A stretch of 64,000 bases of DNA from positions 62,001 through 126,000 of the forward strand of contig NZ_BAAAUV010000005.1 in assembly GCF_039534125.1 (NCBI RefSeq), written 5' to 3'. Of this stretch, positions 8,826 through 17,781 are shown piece by piece. Position 1 is the stretch's first letter. Each line of letters begins with the position of its first letter. The notes below the pieces were generated by a model. The model had not been told where the DNA came from. It was given only the letters and a program-made list of their open reading frames with translations, and did not search any database. The DNA is from Actinocorallia longicatena. Lineage in GTDB: Bacteria > Actinomycetota > Actinomycetes > Streptosporangiales > Streptosporangiaceae. A program made the translations under genes and the position numbers.

Positions 8826-9322
8826 ATCCGTCCCTCCTCGGCCCACTCGACCCGGGCCCGGTGGCCGTCCCGGCCCTCCTCGGCGGTGAGGACGAGGCGG
8901 CGCACCCCGGCCTCCAGCGCCGGGGGCGCGAGCCGCTCGGGGGCGAACATGAGATCGGCCGATTCCGCCCAGGCGGGGAAGGCTCCGGCGTGCGGGGCCC
9001 AGACCGCCGTCCTGGTGCCGGTCGTGATCCGGTAGCCGTAGGCGTGCCCGGCCAGCGGGAGCGGGGCGATCCGCAGCGCGCCGTGGTCGTAGGGCGAGAC
9101 GACGGGCTCGGGCATGCCCGTGGTGTGGGCGAGGGCCCTGCGCCGCGGCTGCAGCGGGTCGAACGGGTCGCTCACCAGCCAGGCGTGGACGTTCTCCGGG
9201 GGCTCGGATCCGGGACCTCCGTCGAACCCGATCCGGACCTGCCCGTACTCCAGCAGGAGGCCCGCCGGGGCGTGGTCGGCCGAACCCGCAGTCCCGGCGC
9301 CCAGCAGGATCAGACGCGACAC
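8813..9322 (-). CDS. MBL-fold-like small protein lacking the metal motif
   Basis: About 169 residues from a GTG at 9322; an ATG at 9388 in the same frame is possible but adds a poorly conserved tail. The N-terminus (LILLGAGTAG, then APAGLLLEYG and IGFDGGPG) and the AVWAPHAGAFPAWAESADLMF segment resemble MBL-fold hydrolases. The usual HxHxDH metal-binding motif is absent, so catalytic hydrolase activity is doubtful. It converges on the flavin oxidoreductase with a 13-bp overlap. Confidence 0.55.
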   Translation of the reverse strand: MSRLILLGAGTAGSADHAPAGLLLEYGQVRIGFDGGPGSEPPENVHAWLVSDPFDPLQPRRRALAHTTGMPEPVVSPYDHGALRIAPLPLAGHAYGYRITTGTRTAVWAPHAGAFPAWAESADLMFAPERLAPPALEAGVRRLVLTAEEGRDGHRARVEWAEEGRIYRL

Positions 9323-9425
9323 GCAATCATGAAAACCCCGCCGTCCAACCCGCGTCCATGCCCTTTCCGAAACCAGTTCGGCCAGCAATGGACGCGAGTC
9401 TGCACCGCCGACCCGCGATCGGCCC

Positions 9426-10157
9426 TCAGGCGTAGTTCTGGCCGCAGACGAGCATCCTGGCCAGCTCCAGCCAGGGGATCTCGGGGATGTCGCGCACGGG
9501 GGACTGCCGGGGGCCGTCGTCCTTCGGCAGGCGGGCGCCGTCGGACGCCGACCAGCCGCCGAAGGCGCCGGCGATCGCGCACTCGACGAAGGCGGCGGAG
9601 TCGAAGTTGCGCCACAGGGCGGGGGTGGCGCGCCTGCCGGTGCCCTCGGGGCGGGGCGCCTGGACGCCGTCCCCGTCGTCGCGGACCGGAGGCCGGGCGA
9701 CGAAGTCCTCGAGGTCGGCGATCTGGGAGAGCAGGACCCGCTCCCAGTCGGCGTAGGACCGCGGGGCCCCGGTCAGGTCGAGGTCCTTGGTCGTCCAGGC
9801 CTCGTCGTAGGAGGGCGGCGGGGTGGACCCGGCGGCGGAGAACAGCGCGCCGACGTCGTCCAGGGTGAGATGGGGGCGGGCCCGCAGGCCCGAGCTGACC
9901 TTCCACATCGAGCGCAGGAAGGCCGAGAGCGACCAGGACGCGGCGCGCGCGTCCCGGCCGATCTTCAGGACGGTGAGGTAGAGATCACGGTTGGTCGTGA
10001 GCTGCGGATCGTCCGGGCCGTCGACCCAGTAGGTCTGCTTGTGCTGGACACCGCTCTCGAACACCAGCACGTGGGAGAGCGCCGAGACCCTTGTCTGGTG
10101 CGAGGCGACCCTAACCTGGTTGCCGTTGTCGTCCTGCCGCATCACGTCCCAGTTCAT
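9426..10157 (-). CDS. Hypothetical protein
   Basis: 243 residues, no recognised catalytic motif, signal peptide or membrane segment. The first 50 residues (MNWDVMRQDDNGNQVRVASH, later KQTYWVDGP) look like the small SPOR-like 'RQDDNGN' proteins seen on their own in actinobacteria, here fused to a longer tryptophan-containing region. The start lies 10 bp after the stop of the aldehyde dehydrogenase gene in the same direction, so the two may be co-transcribed. Confidence 0.65.
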   Translation of the reverse strand: MNWDVMRQDDNGNQVRVASHQTRVSALSHVLVFESGVQHKQTYWVDGPDDPQLTTNRDLYLTVLKIGRDARAASWSLSAFLRSMWKVSSGLRARPHLTLDDVGALFSAAGSTPPPSYDEAWTTKDLDLTGAPRSYADWERVLLSQIADLEDFVARPPVRDDGDGVQAPRPEGTGRRATPALWRNFDSAAFVECAIAGAFGGWSASDGARLPKDDGPRQSPVRDIPEIPWLELARMLVCGQNYA

Positions 10158-10167
10158 TCGGGGTAAT

Positions 10168-11559
10168 TTACCCCTTCGCCCGATGTCTTACCTGCACCTC
10201 GGTGAAGCCCTCGAGGCCCCACGTGCCGTTCTCGACGCCGATCCCGGACCATTTGAAGCCGCCGAAGGGCTGGGCGGGGTGCAGGGCCAGATGGGTGTTC
10301 ACCCAGGCCGTGCCGCATTCGAGCTCGTCGGCCACGGCGGCGGCCCGCTCGGTGTCGGTGCCCCAGACCGAGCCCGACAGCCCGAAGTGGGTGCCGTTGG
10401 CGCGGGCGACCGCCTCGTCCAGTGAGGTGTACTTCACGATCGGCAGGGCTGGGCCGAACTGCTCCTCGTCGACGATGCGGCTGCCGTCCTCGACCCCGGT
10501 CAGCAGGGTCGGCTCGAAGAAGTAGCCGGGCCCGTCCACGGGCTTGCCGCCGGTGACGGCGCGCGCCCCGCCGCTCAGGGCGTCGGCGACCAGCCCGGCG
10601 ACGCGCTCGAACTGCGGCCGGTTGTTGAGCGGCCCGTGCGTGACGCCCTCCTCGAGCCCGGGGCCGACCTTCGTCCGGGCGGCCTGGTCGGCGAGGGCCT
10701 CGACGAGCTCGTCGTGCAGCGATTCCGGCACGTAGACGCGCTTGATCGCCGAGCAGACCTGGCCGTTGTTCTGGAAGGCCGCGCCGAACAGCTTCGCCGC
10801 GATGGCCGCGGGGTCGGCGTCCGGCAGGACGATCGCCGGGTCGTTGCCGCCGAGCTCCAGGGTCACCCGCTTGAGGTCGTCGGCCGCCGAGGCCGCCACC
10901 CGCTTGCCGGTGGCCACGCTGCCCGTGAAGGTGATCTTGCGCGGGACCGGGTGGACGGTCATGTGCGCGCCCAGCGGGTCGCGGCCGCTGACCACGTTGA
11001 GCACGCCCGCGGGCAGCACGTCGCGGAACAGCTCCCCGACGCGCAGCGTGGTCAGCGGGGTGAACGGCGACGGCTTGAGCACCATGGTGTTGCCCGCCAG
11101 CAGCGCGGGCGCGATCTTCCAGCAGGCCAGGATCAGCGGGAAGTTCCACGGGGTGATCGCCGCGACGACGCCCATCGGCCTGCGGACGACCTCGACGAAG
11201 GCCGCGTCGTCGTCGCGGATGACCTGGCGCGGCATCGGCAGGTCGGCGAAGTGCTTCAGCCAGACGCCCGCGCCGATGATCTCGAAAGTGGCCTCCTTGA
11301 GCGGCTTGCCCTGCTCGCCGACCAGGATCGGGGCGAGATCCCCCGCCCCGGCCAGGAGGAGGTCGCCCGCGGCGTGCAGGGCGGCGCGCCGGGCGTCCTC
11401 GTCCCGGCGCCAGGAGCCGTAGGCGGCCTCCGCCGCGGCGAAGGCCGCGTCGAGCTGCTCGGGCGAGCAGTCGGGGGCCTGCGCGTGCACCTCGCCGGTG
11501 GCGGGGTCGACGACATCGAAGACGTCCTTCGCGGGGACGTCCTCCCCGCCGATGGTCAT
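10168..11559 (-). CDS. Aldehyde dehydrogenase family protein
   Basis: 463 residues of a complete NAD(P)-dependent aldehyde dehydrogenase: TPWNFPLILACWKIAPALLAG, the cofactor glycine motif FTGSVATGK, the general-base region LELGGNDPAIVL, the catalytic cysteine in FQNNGQVCSAIKR and the C-terminal PFGGFKWSGIG. Substrate cannot be told from sequence; the succinate-semialdehyde or benzaldehyde group is plausible. A GTG at 11568 has better spacing to GGAGG and is an alternative start; the reading frame stays open further upstream, but that part overlaps the LysR gene. It lies 95 bp downstream of a LysR regulator in the same direction. Confidence 0.85.
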   Translation of the reverse strand: MTIGGEDVPAKDVFDVVDPATGEVHAQAPDCSPEQLDAAFAAAEAAYGSWRRDEDARRAALHAAGDLLLAGAGDLAPILVGEQGKPLKEATFEIIGAGVWLKHFADLPMPRQVIRDDDAAFVEVVRRPMGVVAAITPWNFPLILACWKIAPALLAGNTMVLKPSPFTPLTTLRVGELFRDVLPAGVLNVVSGRDPLGAHMTVHPVPRKITFTGSVATGKRVAASAADDLKRVTLELGGNDPAIVLPDADPAAIAAKLFGAAFQNNGQVCSAIKRVYVPESLHDELVEALADQAARTKVGPGLEEGVTHGPLNNRPQFERVAGLVADALSGGARAVTGGKPVDGPGYFFEPTLLTGVEDGSRIVDEEQFGPALPIVKYTSLDEAVARANGTHFGLSGSVWGTDTERAAAVADELECGTAWVNTHLALHPAQPFGGFKWSGIGVENGTWGLEGFTEVQVRHRAKG

Positions 11560-11654
11560 TCCGTACACGCGCGCCTCCACGATAGAAACCGAATCCGGTT
11601 CGGTTCTACCACCGATCGCGGACGACTTCCACCGCGAGGCCCGTGGAGAGGGGG

Positions 11655-12524
11655 TCAGCCGTCGGTGAGCGCCTCCGCGGCGGCCCGCGCCGCCGGGCTG
11701 AGGGTCGCGGCGTGCAGCAGCTCGGTCCGGTGGACCAGCGGCGGCTCGGTCACCGGGACGGCGGTGGTCCAGCCGTTCGACAGCTCCGCCCGGTGCGGCA
11801 GGACGGCGAGCCCGTGGCCCCCGGCGACCAGCCTGAGCAGGCACAGGACATCGGTGCAGGGGTACCTCAGAGCGGGCCTGAAGCTCTCCGAGCCCACGGC
11901 CGCGCGCAGGGCCTCCAGCGGGACGGCCGTGTCGGTGGCGTCGATCCAGCGGGCCTCGGCGAGGTCGGCCAGGCGCAGCCCGGGCCGCCCGGCCAGGGGA
12001 TGTCCCGGCGGCATCAGGACCGCGACGGGCTCCTGGGTGATCGCGATCGTCGGCAGCGGGCCCACATCGGGGAGGTTCAGCGGGTCGTCGGGGGCGGCGA
12101 GCCCGTCGACGAGGCCCAGATCGGCCTGGCCCGTCGCGACGGCGGCGCTGACCTCGAGCCTGGGCCGCACGGACACGGTGAACGCCCGGCCGGGACGCCA
12201 CGCCGCCGACAGCCGCTCCAGCGAGGCCGCCAGCGGGGAAACGGCCAGGGCGACCTCCCCGGACGGCGCCGTCACCAGCCGCTCGATGTCGGAGCGGGCC
12301 GCGTCGAGCCGCAGCAGCAGCGGCACCGCGTGCTCCAGCAGCCGTTCCCCGACCGGGGTGGGGCCGACCGGGCGGCGGGTCAGCAGCGCCGCCCCCAGAT
12401 CCTGCTCCAGCGCGGCGATGTGCTGGGAGACGGCCGACTGGGTGTAGCCGAGCTCGGCGGCGGCCTCGGAGAACGAACACAGCCGGGAGACGGCCACGAA
12501 CGTGCGCAGCAGATGCGGATCCAT
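11655..12524 (-). CDS. LysR-family transcriptional regulator
   Basis: 289 residues. N-terminal winged HTH (MDPHLLRTFVAVSRLCSFSE, then AAELGYTQSAVSQHIAALE) and a C-terminal periplasmic-binding-like effector domain. A second in-frame ATG lies six bases earlier. It is divergent from the amidotransferase-like/EamA pair with a 75-bp gap, the classic LysR arrangement, so it most likely controls that pair and itself; the aldehyde dehydrogenase downstream may be a further target. Confidence 0.85.
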   Translation of the reverse strand: MDPHLLRTFVAVSRLCSFSEAAAELGYTQSAVSQHIAALEQDLGAALLTRRPVGPTPVGERLLEHAVPLLLRLDAARSDIERLVTAPSGEVALAVSPLAASLERLSAAWRPGRAFTVSVRPRLEVSAAVATGQADLGLVDGLAAPDDPLNLPDVGPLPTIAITQEPVAVLMPPGHPLAGRPGLRLADLAEARWIDATDTAVPLEALRAAVGSESFRPALRYPCTDVLCLLRLVAGGHGLAVLPHRAELSNGWTTAVPVTEPPLVHRTELLHAATLSPAARAAAEALTDG

Positions 12525-12599
12525 GAGCATCAGTATCGCTAATACCGGCAGTGCGAATCATCGTTGGACGCACGGCCGCCGCTCCGTGACCATGGAGAC

Positions 12600-13316
12600 A
12601 TGCTCACCCACACCGCCCGGATCGCCCTGGTCGGAAACCGCTCGGAGAACATCCGCGCCCACGCCAGGGTGCCCCGGATGATCCAGGCGCTCGCCGACCG
12701 GGACCAGCTCGTCCTCGACGCCTACTGGATCCCCACCGAGGAGGCCCACCAGGGTCTCGAGGCCTTCGACGGGATCTGGCTGCTGCCCGGCAGCCCCTAC
12801 CGCAGCGAGACCGGGGCCGTGGCCGCCGTCCGCACGGCCCGCGAGAACGCGATCCCCTTCCTGGGCACGTGCGGCGGCTTCCAGCACGCGGTCCTGGAGT
12901 TCGCCAGGAACGTCTGCGGGCTCGCCGGGGCCCGCAACGCCGAGTCCGAGCCGGGAGCGACCGAGGATCTGGTGATCGTCCCGCTGACCTGCTCGCTGGA
13001 GGGGCACGAGACCGAGGTCAGGATCGCCCCCGGCTCCACGGCGGAGGCGCTGCTCGGCGCGGAACGCTCCATCGAGCGTTTCTTCTGCTCCTACGGGCTC
13101 AACAACGCCTACCTGCCCCTGCTGGAGGCCGCCGGGCTGCGCTTCAGCGGCCGCGACACCGACGGCGAGGTCCGCGTCGCCGAGCTACCCGGGCACCCGT
13201 TCTTCCTCGGCACCCTGTTCCAGCCCGAGCTCGCCGGCGACGGCACCCGGGCCCACCCGATCCTGCGCGGCTTCGCCTCGGCGGCCGTCGCCCACTCCTC
13301 GATGGTGACCTCATGA
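12600..13316 (+). CDS. CTP synthase C-terminal-region-related amidotransferase-like protein
   Basis: 238 residues. It resembles the class I glutamine amidotransferase half of CTP synthase: IWLLPGSPY as oxyanion segment, FLGTCGGFQHAVLEFARN with the nucleophile cysteine and FLGTLFQPE near the C-terminus. The usual HPE is FQPE, so the catalytic histidine appears replaced by glutamine, as in the separate CTP-synthase-C-terminal-related (seleno)protein family. The synthetase domain is absent. The ATG at 12600 has GGAG upstream. Its stop overlaps the next start (ATGA), so it is coupled to the EamA exporter. Confidence 0.72.
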   Translation: MLTHTARIALVGNRSENIRAHARVPRMIQALADRDQLVLDAYWIPTEEAHQGLEAFDGIWLLPGSPYRSETGAVAAVRTARENAIPFLGTCGGFQHAVLEFARNVCGLAGARNAESEPGATEDLVIVPLTCSLEGHETEVRIAPGSTAEALLGAERSIERFFCSYGLNNAYLPLLEAAGLRFSGRDTDGEVRVAELPGHPFFLGTLFQPELAGDGTRAHPILRGFASAAVAHSSMVTS

Positions 13317-14215
13317 CCCAGACCGTGTCCCCGCCCGCCGCCGCGACCGGCCGTCCCTGGGCGGCGCTGGCGGCCGTCACCGTGACCGTCCTGGCCTGGG
13401 CCTCGGCGTTCGTCGTGATCCGCTCGGTCGGCGAGGACTTCGGTCCCGGGCCGCTCAGCCTCGGCCGGCTGCTGATCGGCAGCATCGTCCTCGGCGGGAT
13501 CCTGCTGGCCCGCAGGACCTGGGTCACGCCCACCCGGCGCGAGTGGGGCTTCGCCGTGCTGTGCGGGCTCGGCTGGTTCGGCGTCTACAACGTCGCGCTC
13601 AACGCCGCCGAACAGCGCATCGACGCCGGGACGGCCGCGATGCTCGTCAACGTCGGGCCGATCCTCATCGCCCTGCTCGCCGGGTACTTCCTGAAGGAGG
13701 GCTACCCCCGGTGGCTGCTCATCGGGGCGGCCGTGGCCTTCGGCGGGGCCGTCCTGATCGGGGTCGCGACCAGCCACGACAGCGGAACCGACCTCGCCGG
13801 GGTGCTGCTGTGCCTGGTGGCGGCCGTCACCTACGCGATCGGCGTGGTCTCCCAGAAGCCGATCGTCCGGCGGATCCCGCCGCTCCAGGCCGTCTGGATG
13901 TCGTGCACGATCGCGGCCGTGGCCTGCCTGTTCTACCTGCCGGGACTGGCGTCGGACCTCGGCGGGGCCTCCGGCGGCTCGATCTCCGGCCTGCTCTACC
14001 TCGGCCTGGTCCCGACCGCGCTGGCCTTCACCACCTGGGGATACGCCCTCAGCCGGATGAACGCCGGGCGGCTGGGCGTCACGACCTACGTGGTCCCGCC
14101 GCTGACCATCGTCATGGCGCTGGTACTGCTCGACGAGTCCCCGGCCGTCCTGGCCCTGGCGGGCGGCGTGGTCTGCCTCGTGGGCGTCGCCCTCTCCCGG
14201 CGCGCGTCCCGCTGA
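13313..14215 (+). CDS. EamA/DMT-family transporter
   Basis: 300 residues with about ten hydrophobic segments in two EamA repeats (residues roughly 15-150 and 155-295). Repeat marks are WASAFVVIRSV with RLLIGSIVLGG and a C-terminal GRLGVTTYVVPPLTIVMALV. Drug/metabolite transporters of this group export amino acids, purines or other small metabolites. Translation is coupled to the amidotransferase-like gene by a 4-bp overlap, suggesting the exporter moves a product or substrate of that protein. The divergent LysR gene is the likely regulator. Confidence 0.85.
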   Translation: MTQTVSPPAAATGRPWAALAAVTVTVLAWASAFVVIRSVGEDFGPGPLSLGRLLIGSIVLGGILLARRTWVTPTRREWGFAVLCGLGWFGVYNVALNAAEQRIDAGTAAMLVNVGPILIALLAGYFLKEGYPRWLLIGAAVAFGGAVLIGVATSHDSGTDLAGVLLCLVAAVTYAIGVVSQKPIVRRIPPLQAVWMSCTIAAVACLFYLPGLASDLGGASGGSISGLLYLGLVPTALAFTTWGYALSRMNAGRLGVTTYVVPPLTIVMALVLLDESPAVLALAGGVVCLVGVALSRRASR

Positions 14216-14270
14216 GGACGGGGCGGCGGTCACTGGTCCCCGGGTCGGCCTCCCTGGTCGACTCGGGATC

Positions 14271-14912
14271 ATGCGTTCCGTACCTCTCGCCGCCGCCCTC
14301 GCCCTGTCCGCCTGCGTCCTCACCGGCGCCTGCACCGTCACCGCCGGGGGCTCGGTGACCCCGGGCAAGACCGGCCGCACCAAGACCGGGCAGAGCACGA
14401 CCGGGCGGACCGGCACGACGACCGCCGGGCCGACCGCCAGGGCGACCGTCCCGGCGCAGGACGGCCCGCGCCGCGTCGTCAGCGCCGCCACCGCGGGCGG
14501 CCTGCCGAAGGGCACCGGCGACCAGGCCGTCACCGACGTCCCGGTGGACCCGGGCGAGGTCCGTGACGGCATGAACCTGGTGATCGAGAACTACGTGCGG
14601 CCGGGATCCGGCGATCCGGTCCTGCTCGTCGCCGTCGACGGCGTCACCGACGGCACGGAGAAGCGCCGCGAGCACCTGTGGCGCGGCCTGCTCGACCGCC
14701 TCCAGTGGGACGGCGGCGTCGACTCCCGTCCGGTGGCCGCGGGGCCGCTCGGCGGCTCCGTCGAGTGCTTCCTCGTCTCCCTCGCCCAGGACGGCAACGT
14801 GGTGTGCGGCTGGGCCGACGCCACGACCGCGGGCATCGCCCTGATCCCCGACAGCACCGTCGCCACCGCCTCCCGGCTCTTCCTGGCGATCCGCGCCGAC
14901 GTGGAGGGCTGA
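14271..14912 (+). CDS. Hypothetical secreted lipoprotein
   Basis: 213 residues. The signal peptide ends in the lipobox LTGAC (Cys21). A Thr/Gly-rich, low-complexity linker (about residues 25-60) leads to a compact C-terminal domain ending with ECFLVSLAQDGNVVCGWAD, two cysteines that probably form a disulphide. This C-x(10-12)-CGWAD pattern is frequent in actinobacterial surface proteins of unknown function. No enzymatic motif is seen. Confidence 0.7.
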   Translation: MRSVPLAAALALSACVLTGACTVTAGGSVTPGKTGRTKTGQSTTGRTGTTTAGPTARATVPAQDGPRRVVSAATAGGLPKGTGDQAVTDVPVDPGEVRDGMNLVIENYVRPGSGDPVLLVAVDGVTDGTEKRREHLWRGLLDRLQWDGGVDSRPVAAGPLGGSVECFLVSLAQDGNVVCGWADATTAGIALIPDSTVATASRLFLAIRADVEG

Positions 14913-14919
14913 GCCCGTC

Positions 14920-17742
14920 CTACGGCCGGAGGAAGCGGGCCGCCGCCTCGGTGCGGGTGGAGACGCCCAGCTTGCCGAGGATGTTGGAGACGTGGACGCT
15001 GGCCGTCTTGGGGGAGATGAACAGGGCCGCGGCGATGTCGCGGTTGCTGCGCCCCTCGGCCAGCAGCCGCAGCACCTCGTTCTCGCGCGCCGTCAGCACC
15101 GGCAGGACGGGCGCGGCGGTCAGGAAGCCCGCCCGGCCGCCGAGCTCGGTGAGCACCCCGAGCAGGGGGGCCGCGCCCAGATCCGTCGCGGTCTCGGCGG
15201 CCTCCCGCCAGGCGGACTCGGCCTCCTCGCGCAGATCGTTCCTGAGCAGGACGTCCGCGAGGCGCCACTGCGAGCGGGCCTTCTCGTACCGGAAGCCGTA
15301 GTCGAACGCCTCGGCCACCGCCCGCCACGCCTCGGGGGTGTCCTCGCCCCTGCCCCGCAGGTACTCGGCCTCGGCCCTGGCCAGCCAGGCGCGGCCCTCG
15401 CCGCCCAGCCAGTTGCGGGGCTCACCGGAGAGGGTGAGGGAGGCGGAGTGGCGGGCCTCGGCGAGGAAGGCCTCGGCGGCCTCGGGATCGGCTCCGTCGC
15501 CGAGATCGGCGAGCGCGCCCAGGGCGACGGCGTCGACCCGGATCCGCGGCGTCAGCGACAGGCTCGGCAGCGCGTCCAGGGCGCGCCTGGCATGCCGCAG
15601 CGCGGCGGCGTGGTCGCCCGACCAGGCCGCGTGCTCGGCCGCGAGCCCGCCGGACATGTAGATCAGGAACGGGCCCTCGTCGTCGTGGTCGAGGTTGAGC
15701 CGGTCCATCCAGCGCAGCCGCTCCTCGACGACCGGAGCGCCCCTGGCGACGTCGAGGAACAGGGCGTAGGCCGACACCTGGGCCTCCCCGGTGGTCGCGG
15801 CGCGCACCGGGAAGCCTTCGGCGTAGGTCTCCGCGCTCTTCCAGTCGCCGATCGTGTAGGCCACGAGCAGTTGCAGGCAGCGGATCGACAGCCCGTACCC
15901 GCTCCACATCAGGCCCGCGGACGCGGCCTCCTCGACGGTCTTGTCGATCGCCTCCCGCGCGGCGTCCAGGTCGCCCCGGTCGAAGTGGCCGCGGGCGTAG
16001 GAGTAGGCGGCCCTCAGGTAGACCTCGGGGTCGCCGAGGTCCCGGCCGAGCCGGTAGGCCCGCGCGAACAGGTCCATGCCCTCCTTCTCGGAGGTGAGGC
16101 TCTCGTGGTAGATGCCGAGGGTCACCAGCGTGCTGGCCTCGGCGTCGAGCGCCCCGGACGCCCGTCCCGCGGCGACGGCCTCGGCGGCCCTGTCCTCGAA
16201 GTCGCCGTACTCGTCGGAGAAGATGACCGACCGCACATAGGTCGCCAGCGCCCTGGCCCGCTGCGGGGTCGGCGGGTCGGCGGGCAGCACCTCGATCGAC
16301 TCCCGGGCCACCACCACCGACTCGTCGTCGCGGTCGAGGTCGGACAGGTAGTAGGCCAGCCGCTCCAGCACCTCGGTGAGCAGCAGCGGGTCGGGTTCCG
16401 CGCCGGACCGCCCGCCGCGCAGGAGGTCGCGGAGCGTCTCGAGCCGGTGGACGGCGCGGCGGACCTCGCCGCTCAGCGCCTCGGCGGTCACCGCCTGGAG
16501 CGCCAGATGGACCCGGTCGGTCCCGGCGGCCTCCGCCGGGCCCGGCACCCGCTCCCACAGGGCCAGCGCGCGGTCGTAGTGGACGTGCGCCTCGTTCGGC
16601 GCCCCGATCCTGATCGCCTCCCGGCCCGCCTCGACGGACGCCGCGAACGCGCGCGGAAGATCATGGGCGGCGAGGCTGTGGTAGGCCAGCTCGGCGGGGC
16701 GCCCCCGGCCGACCAGGCAGGCCGCGAACGCCGCGTGCAGCCGGGTGTTCTCGCCCGGCAGCAGGTCGCCGTACACGGCCTCGCGCAGCAGCGCGTGCCG
16801 GAACACGTAGCCCTCGCCGTGCGGTTCGAGCAGACGGTGCGAGACGAGCTCGCGCAGGGCCCGCTCGCACCTGTCCTCCTCGAGCTCGGACATCTCGCGG
16901 AGCATCGAGTCGTCGATGCGCTGACCCGCCACCGACGCCACCCGGACGACCTGCTGGGCGTCGTCGGACAGCCGCTCGACCTTGGCCAGCAGCAGGTCGA
17001 CCAGCCCGGTCGGCAGATCGTCGCCGGCGTCGAAGAGCTCCCCGGCGTAGAAGGCGTTGCCCTCGGAGCGGGCGTGGATCCGCGCGGCCTCCTCGGGGCT
17101 GGTGCCGCCGAGGGTCGCCAGGTAGCCGGCGGTCTCGGCCGCCTCGAACGGCCTGACCTCCACGGCGGTGACGGTCGGCTGCCGCAGCAGCTCCGCGACG
17201 ACCGGACGCAGCGGATGCCGCCGGTGCAGGTCGTCGGAGCGGTAGGTGCCGATGACCGCGACCCGGTCGCGCTGGAGGAACCGGCTGAGGAAGGTCAGCA
17301 GATGCCGGGTGGAGGCGTCCGCCCAGTGCAGGTCCTCCAGCACCAGCAGGACGGGCCTCTCCTCGGCCAGCTCGGCGAGCAGCCCGAGGACCGCGCCGAA
17401 CAGCTGCTGCTGGACCGGTCCCGCGCCGTCGCCGTCGGTGCCGTCGGGCAGCAGCCTGCCCAGCACCGGCCGGGCCCTCAGCCGCTCGGCCACGGCGGGC
17501 CCGCCACCGCGGAGCGCCTCGGCCAGCGGCAGGTAGGGGACGCTCTCACCGAGTTCGGCGCACTGCCCGGCCAGGACGGTCCAGCCGCCGCGCGCGCCCT
17601 CGATGATCTCCGTGGTGAGCCGGGTCTTGCCGACCCCGGCGTCCCCGCTGACCAGGACGAGCCCGCTCTGCCCCGCCGCGGCCCGGGCCAGGACCTCGCG
17701 CAGGGCCTCGACCTCGGGTTCGCGTCCGATCAGTGCCGCCAT
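14920..17742 (-). CDS. LuxR-family regulator with AAA ATPase and TPR-like region
   Basis: 940 residues. The N-terminal AAA/NACHT-like ATPase has Walker A GDAGVGKT (residue about 36) and Walker B LLVLEDLHWAD. The middle 500 residues are helical TPR-like repeats, and the last 60 form a LuxR HTH (LTARENEVLRLLAEGRSNRD, then ISPKTASVHVSNILGKLGV). This is the LAL (MalT-like) architecture: ATP and an inducer drive oligomerisation and activation. Targets cannot be read from sequence. It ends 8 bp from the convergent lipoprotein gene. Confidence 0.88.
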   Translation of the reverse strand: MAALIGREPEVEALREVLARAAAGQSGLVLVSGDAGVGKTRLTTEIIEGARGGWTVLAGQCAELGESVPYLPLAEALRGGGPAVAERLRARPVLGRLLPDGTDGDGAGPVQQQLFGAVLGLLAELAEERPVLLVLEDLHWADASTRHLLTFLSRFLQRDRVAVIGTYRSDDLHRRHPLRPVVAELLRQPTVTAVEVRPFEAAETAGYLATLGGTSPEEAARIHARSEGNAFYAGELFDAGDDLPTGLVDLLLAKVERLSDDAQQVVRVASVAGQRIDDSMLREMSELEEDRCERALRELVSHRLLEPHGEGYVFRHALLREAVYGDLLPGENTRLHAAFAACLVGRGRPAELAYHSLAAHDLPRAFAASVEAGREAIRIGAPNEAHVHYDRALALWERVPGPAEAAGTDRVHLALQAVTAEALSGEVRRAVHRLETLRDLLRGGRSGAEPDPLLLTEVLERLAYYLSDLDRDDESVVVARESIEVLPADPPTPQRARALATYVRSVIFSDEYGDFEDRAAEAVAAGRASGALDAEASTLVTLGIYHESLTSEKEGMDLFARAYRLGRDLGDPEVYLRAAYSYARGHFDRGDLDAAREAIDKTVEEAASAGLMWSGYGLSIRCLQLLVAYTIGDWKSAETYAEGFPVRAATTGEAQVSAYALFLDVARGAPVVEERLRWMDRLNLDHDDEGPFLIYMSGGLAAEHAAWSGDHAAALRHARRALDALPSLSLTPRIRVDAVALGALADLGDGADPEAAEAFLAEARHSASLTLSGEPRNWLGGEGRAWLARAEAEYLRGRGEDTPEAWRAVAEAFDYGFRYEKARSQWRLADVLLRNDLREEAESAWREAAETATDLGAAPLLGVLTELGGRAGFLTAAPVLPVLTARENEVLRLLAEGRSNRDIAAALFISPKTASVHVSNILGKLGVSTRTEAAARFLRP

Positions 17743-17781
17743 GACGGTGATTATCCCTGACCAGGCGGGTGTCCCGCGCGG

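Noticed and set aside
14992..17760. 922-codon plus-strand frame opposite the LuxR/AAA gene
   Set aside because: The minus strand has Walker motifs and a LuxR HTH; the plus frame has only low-complexity GQ/V-rich text.
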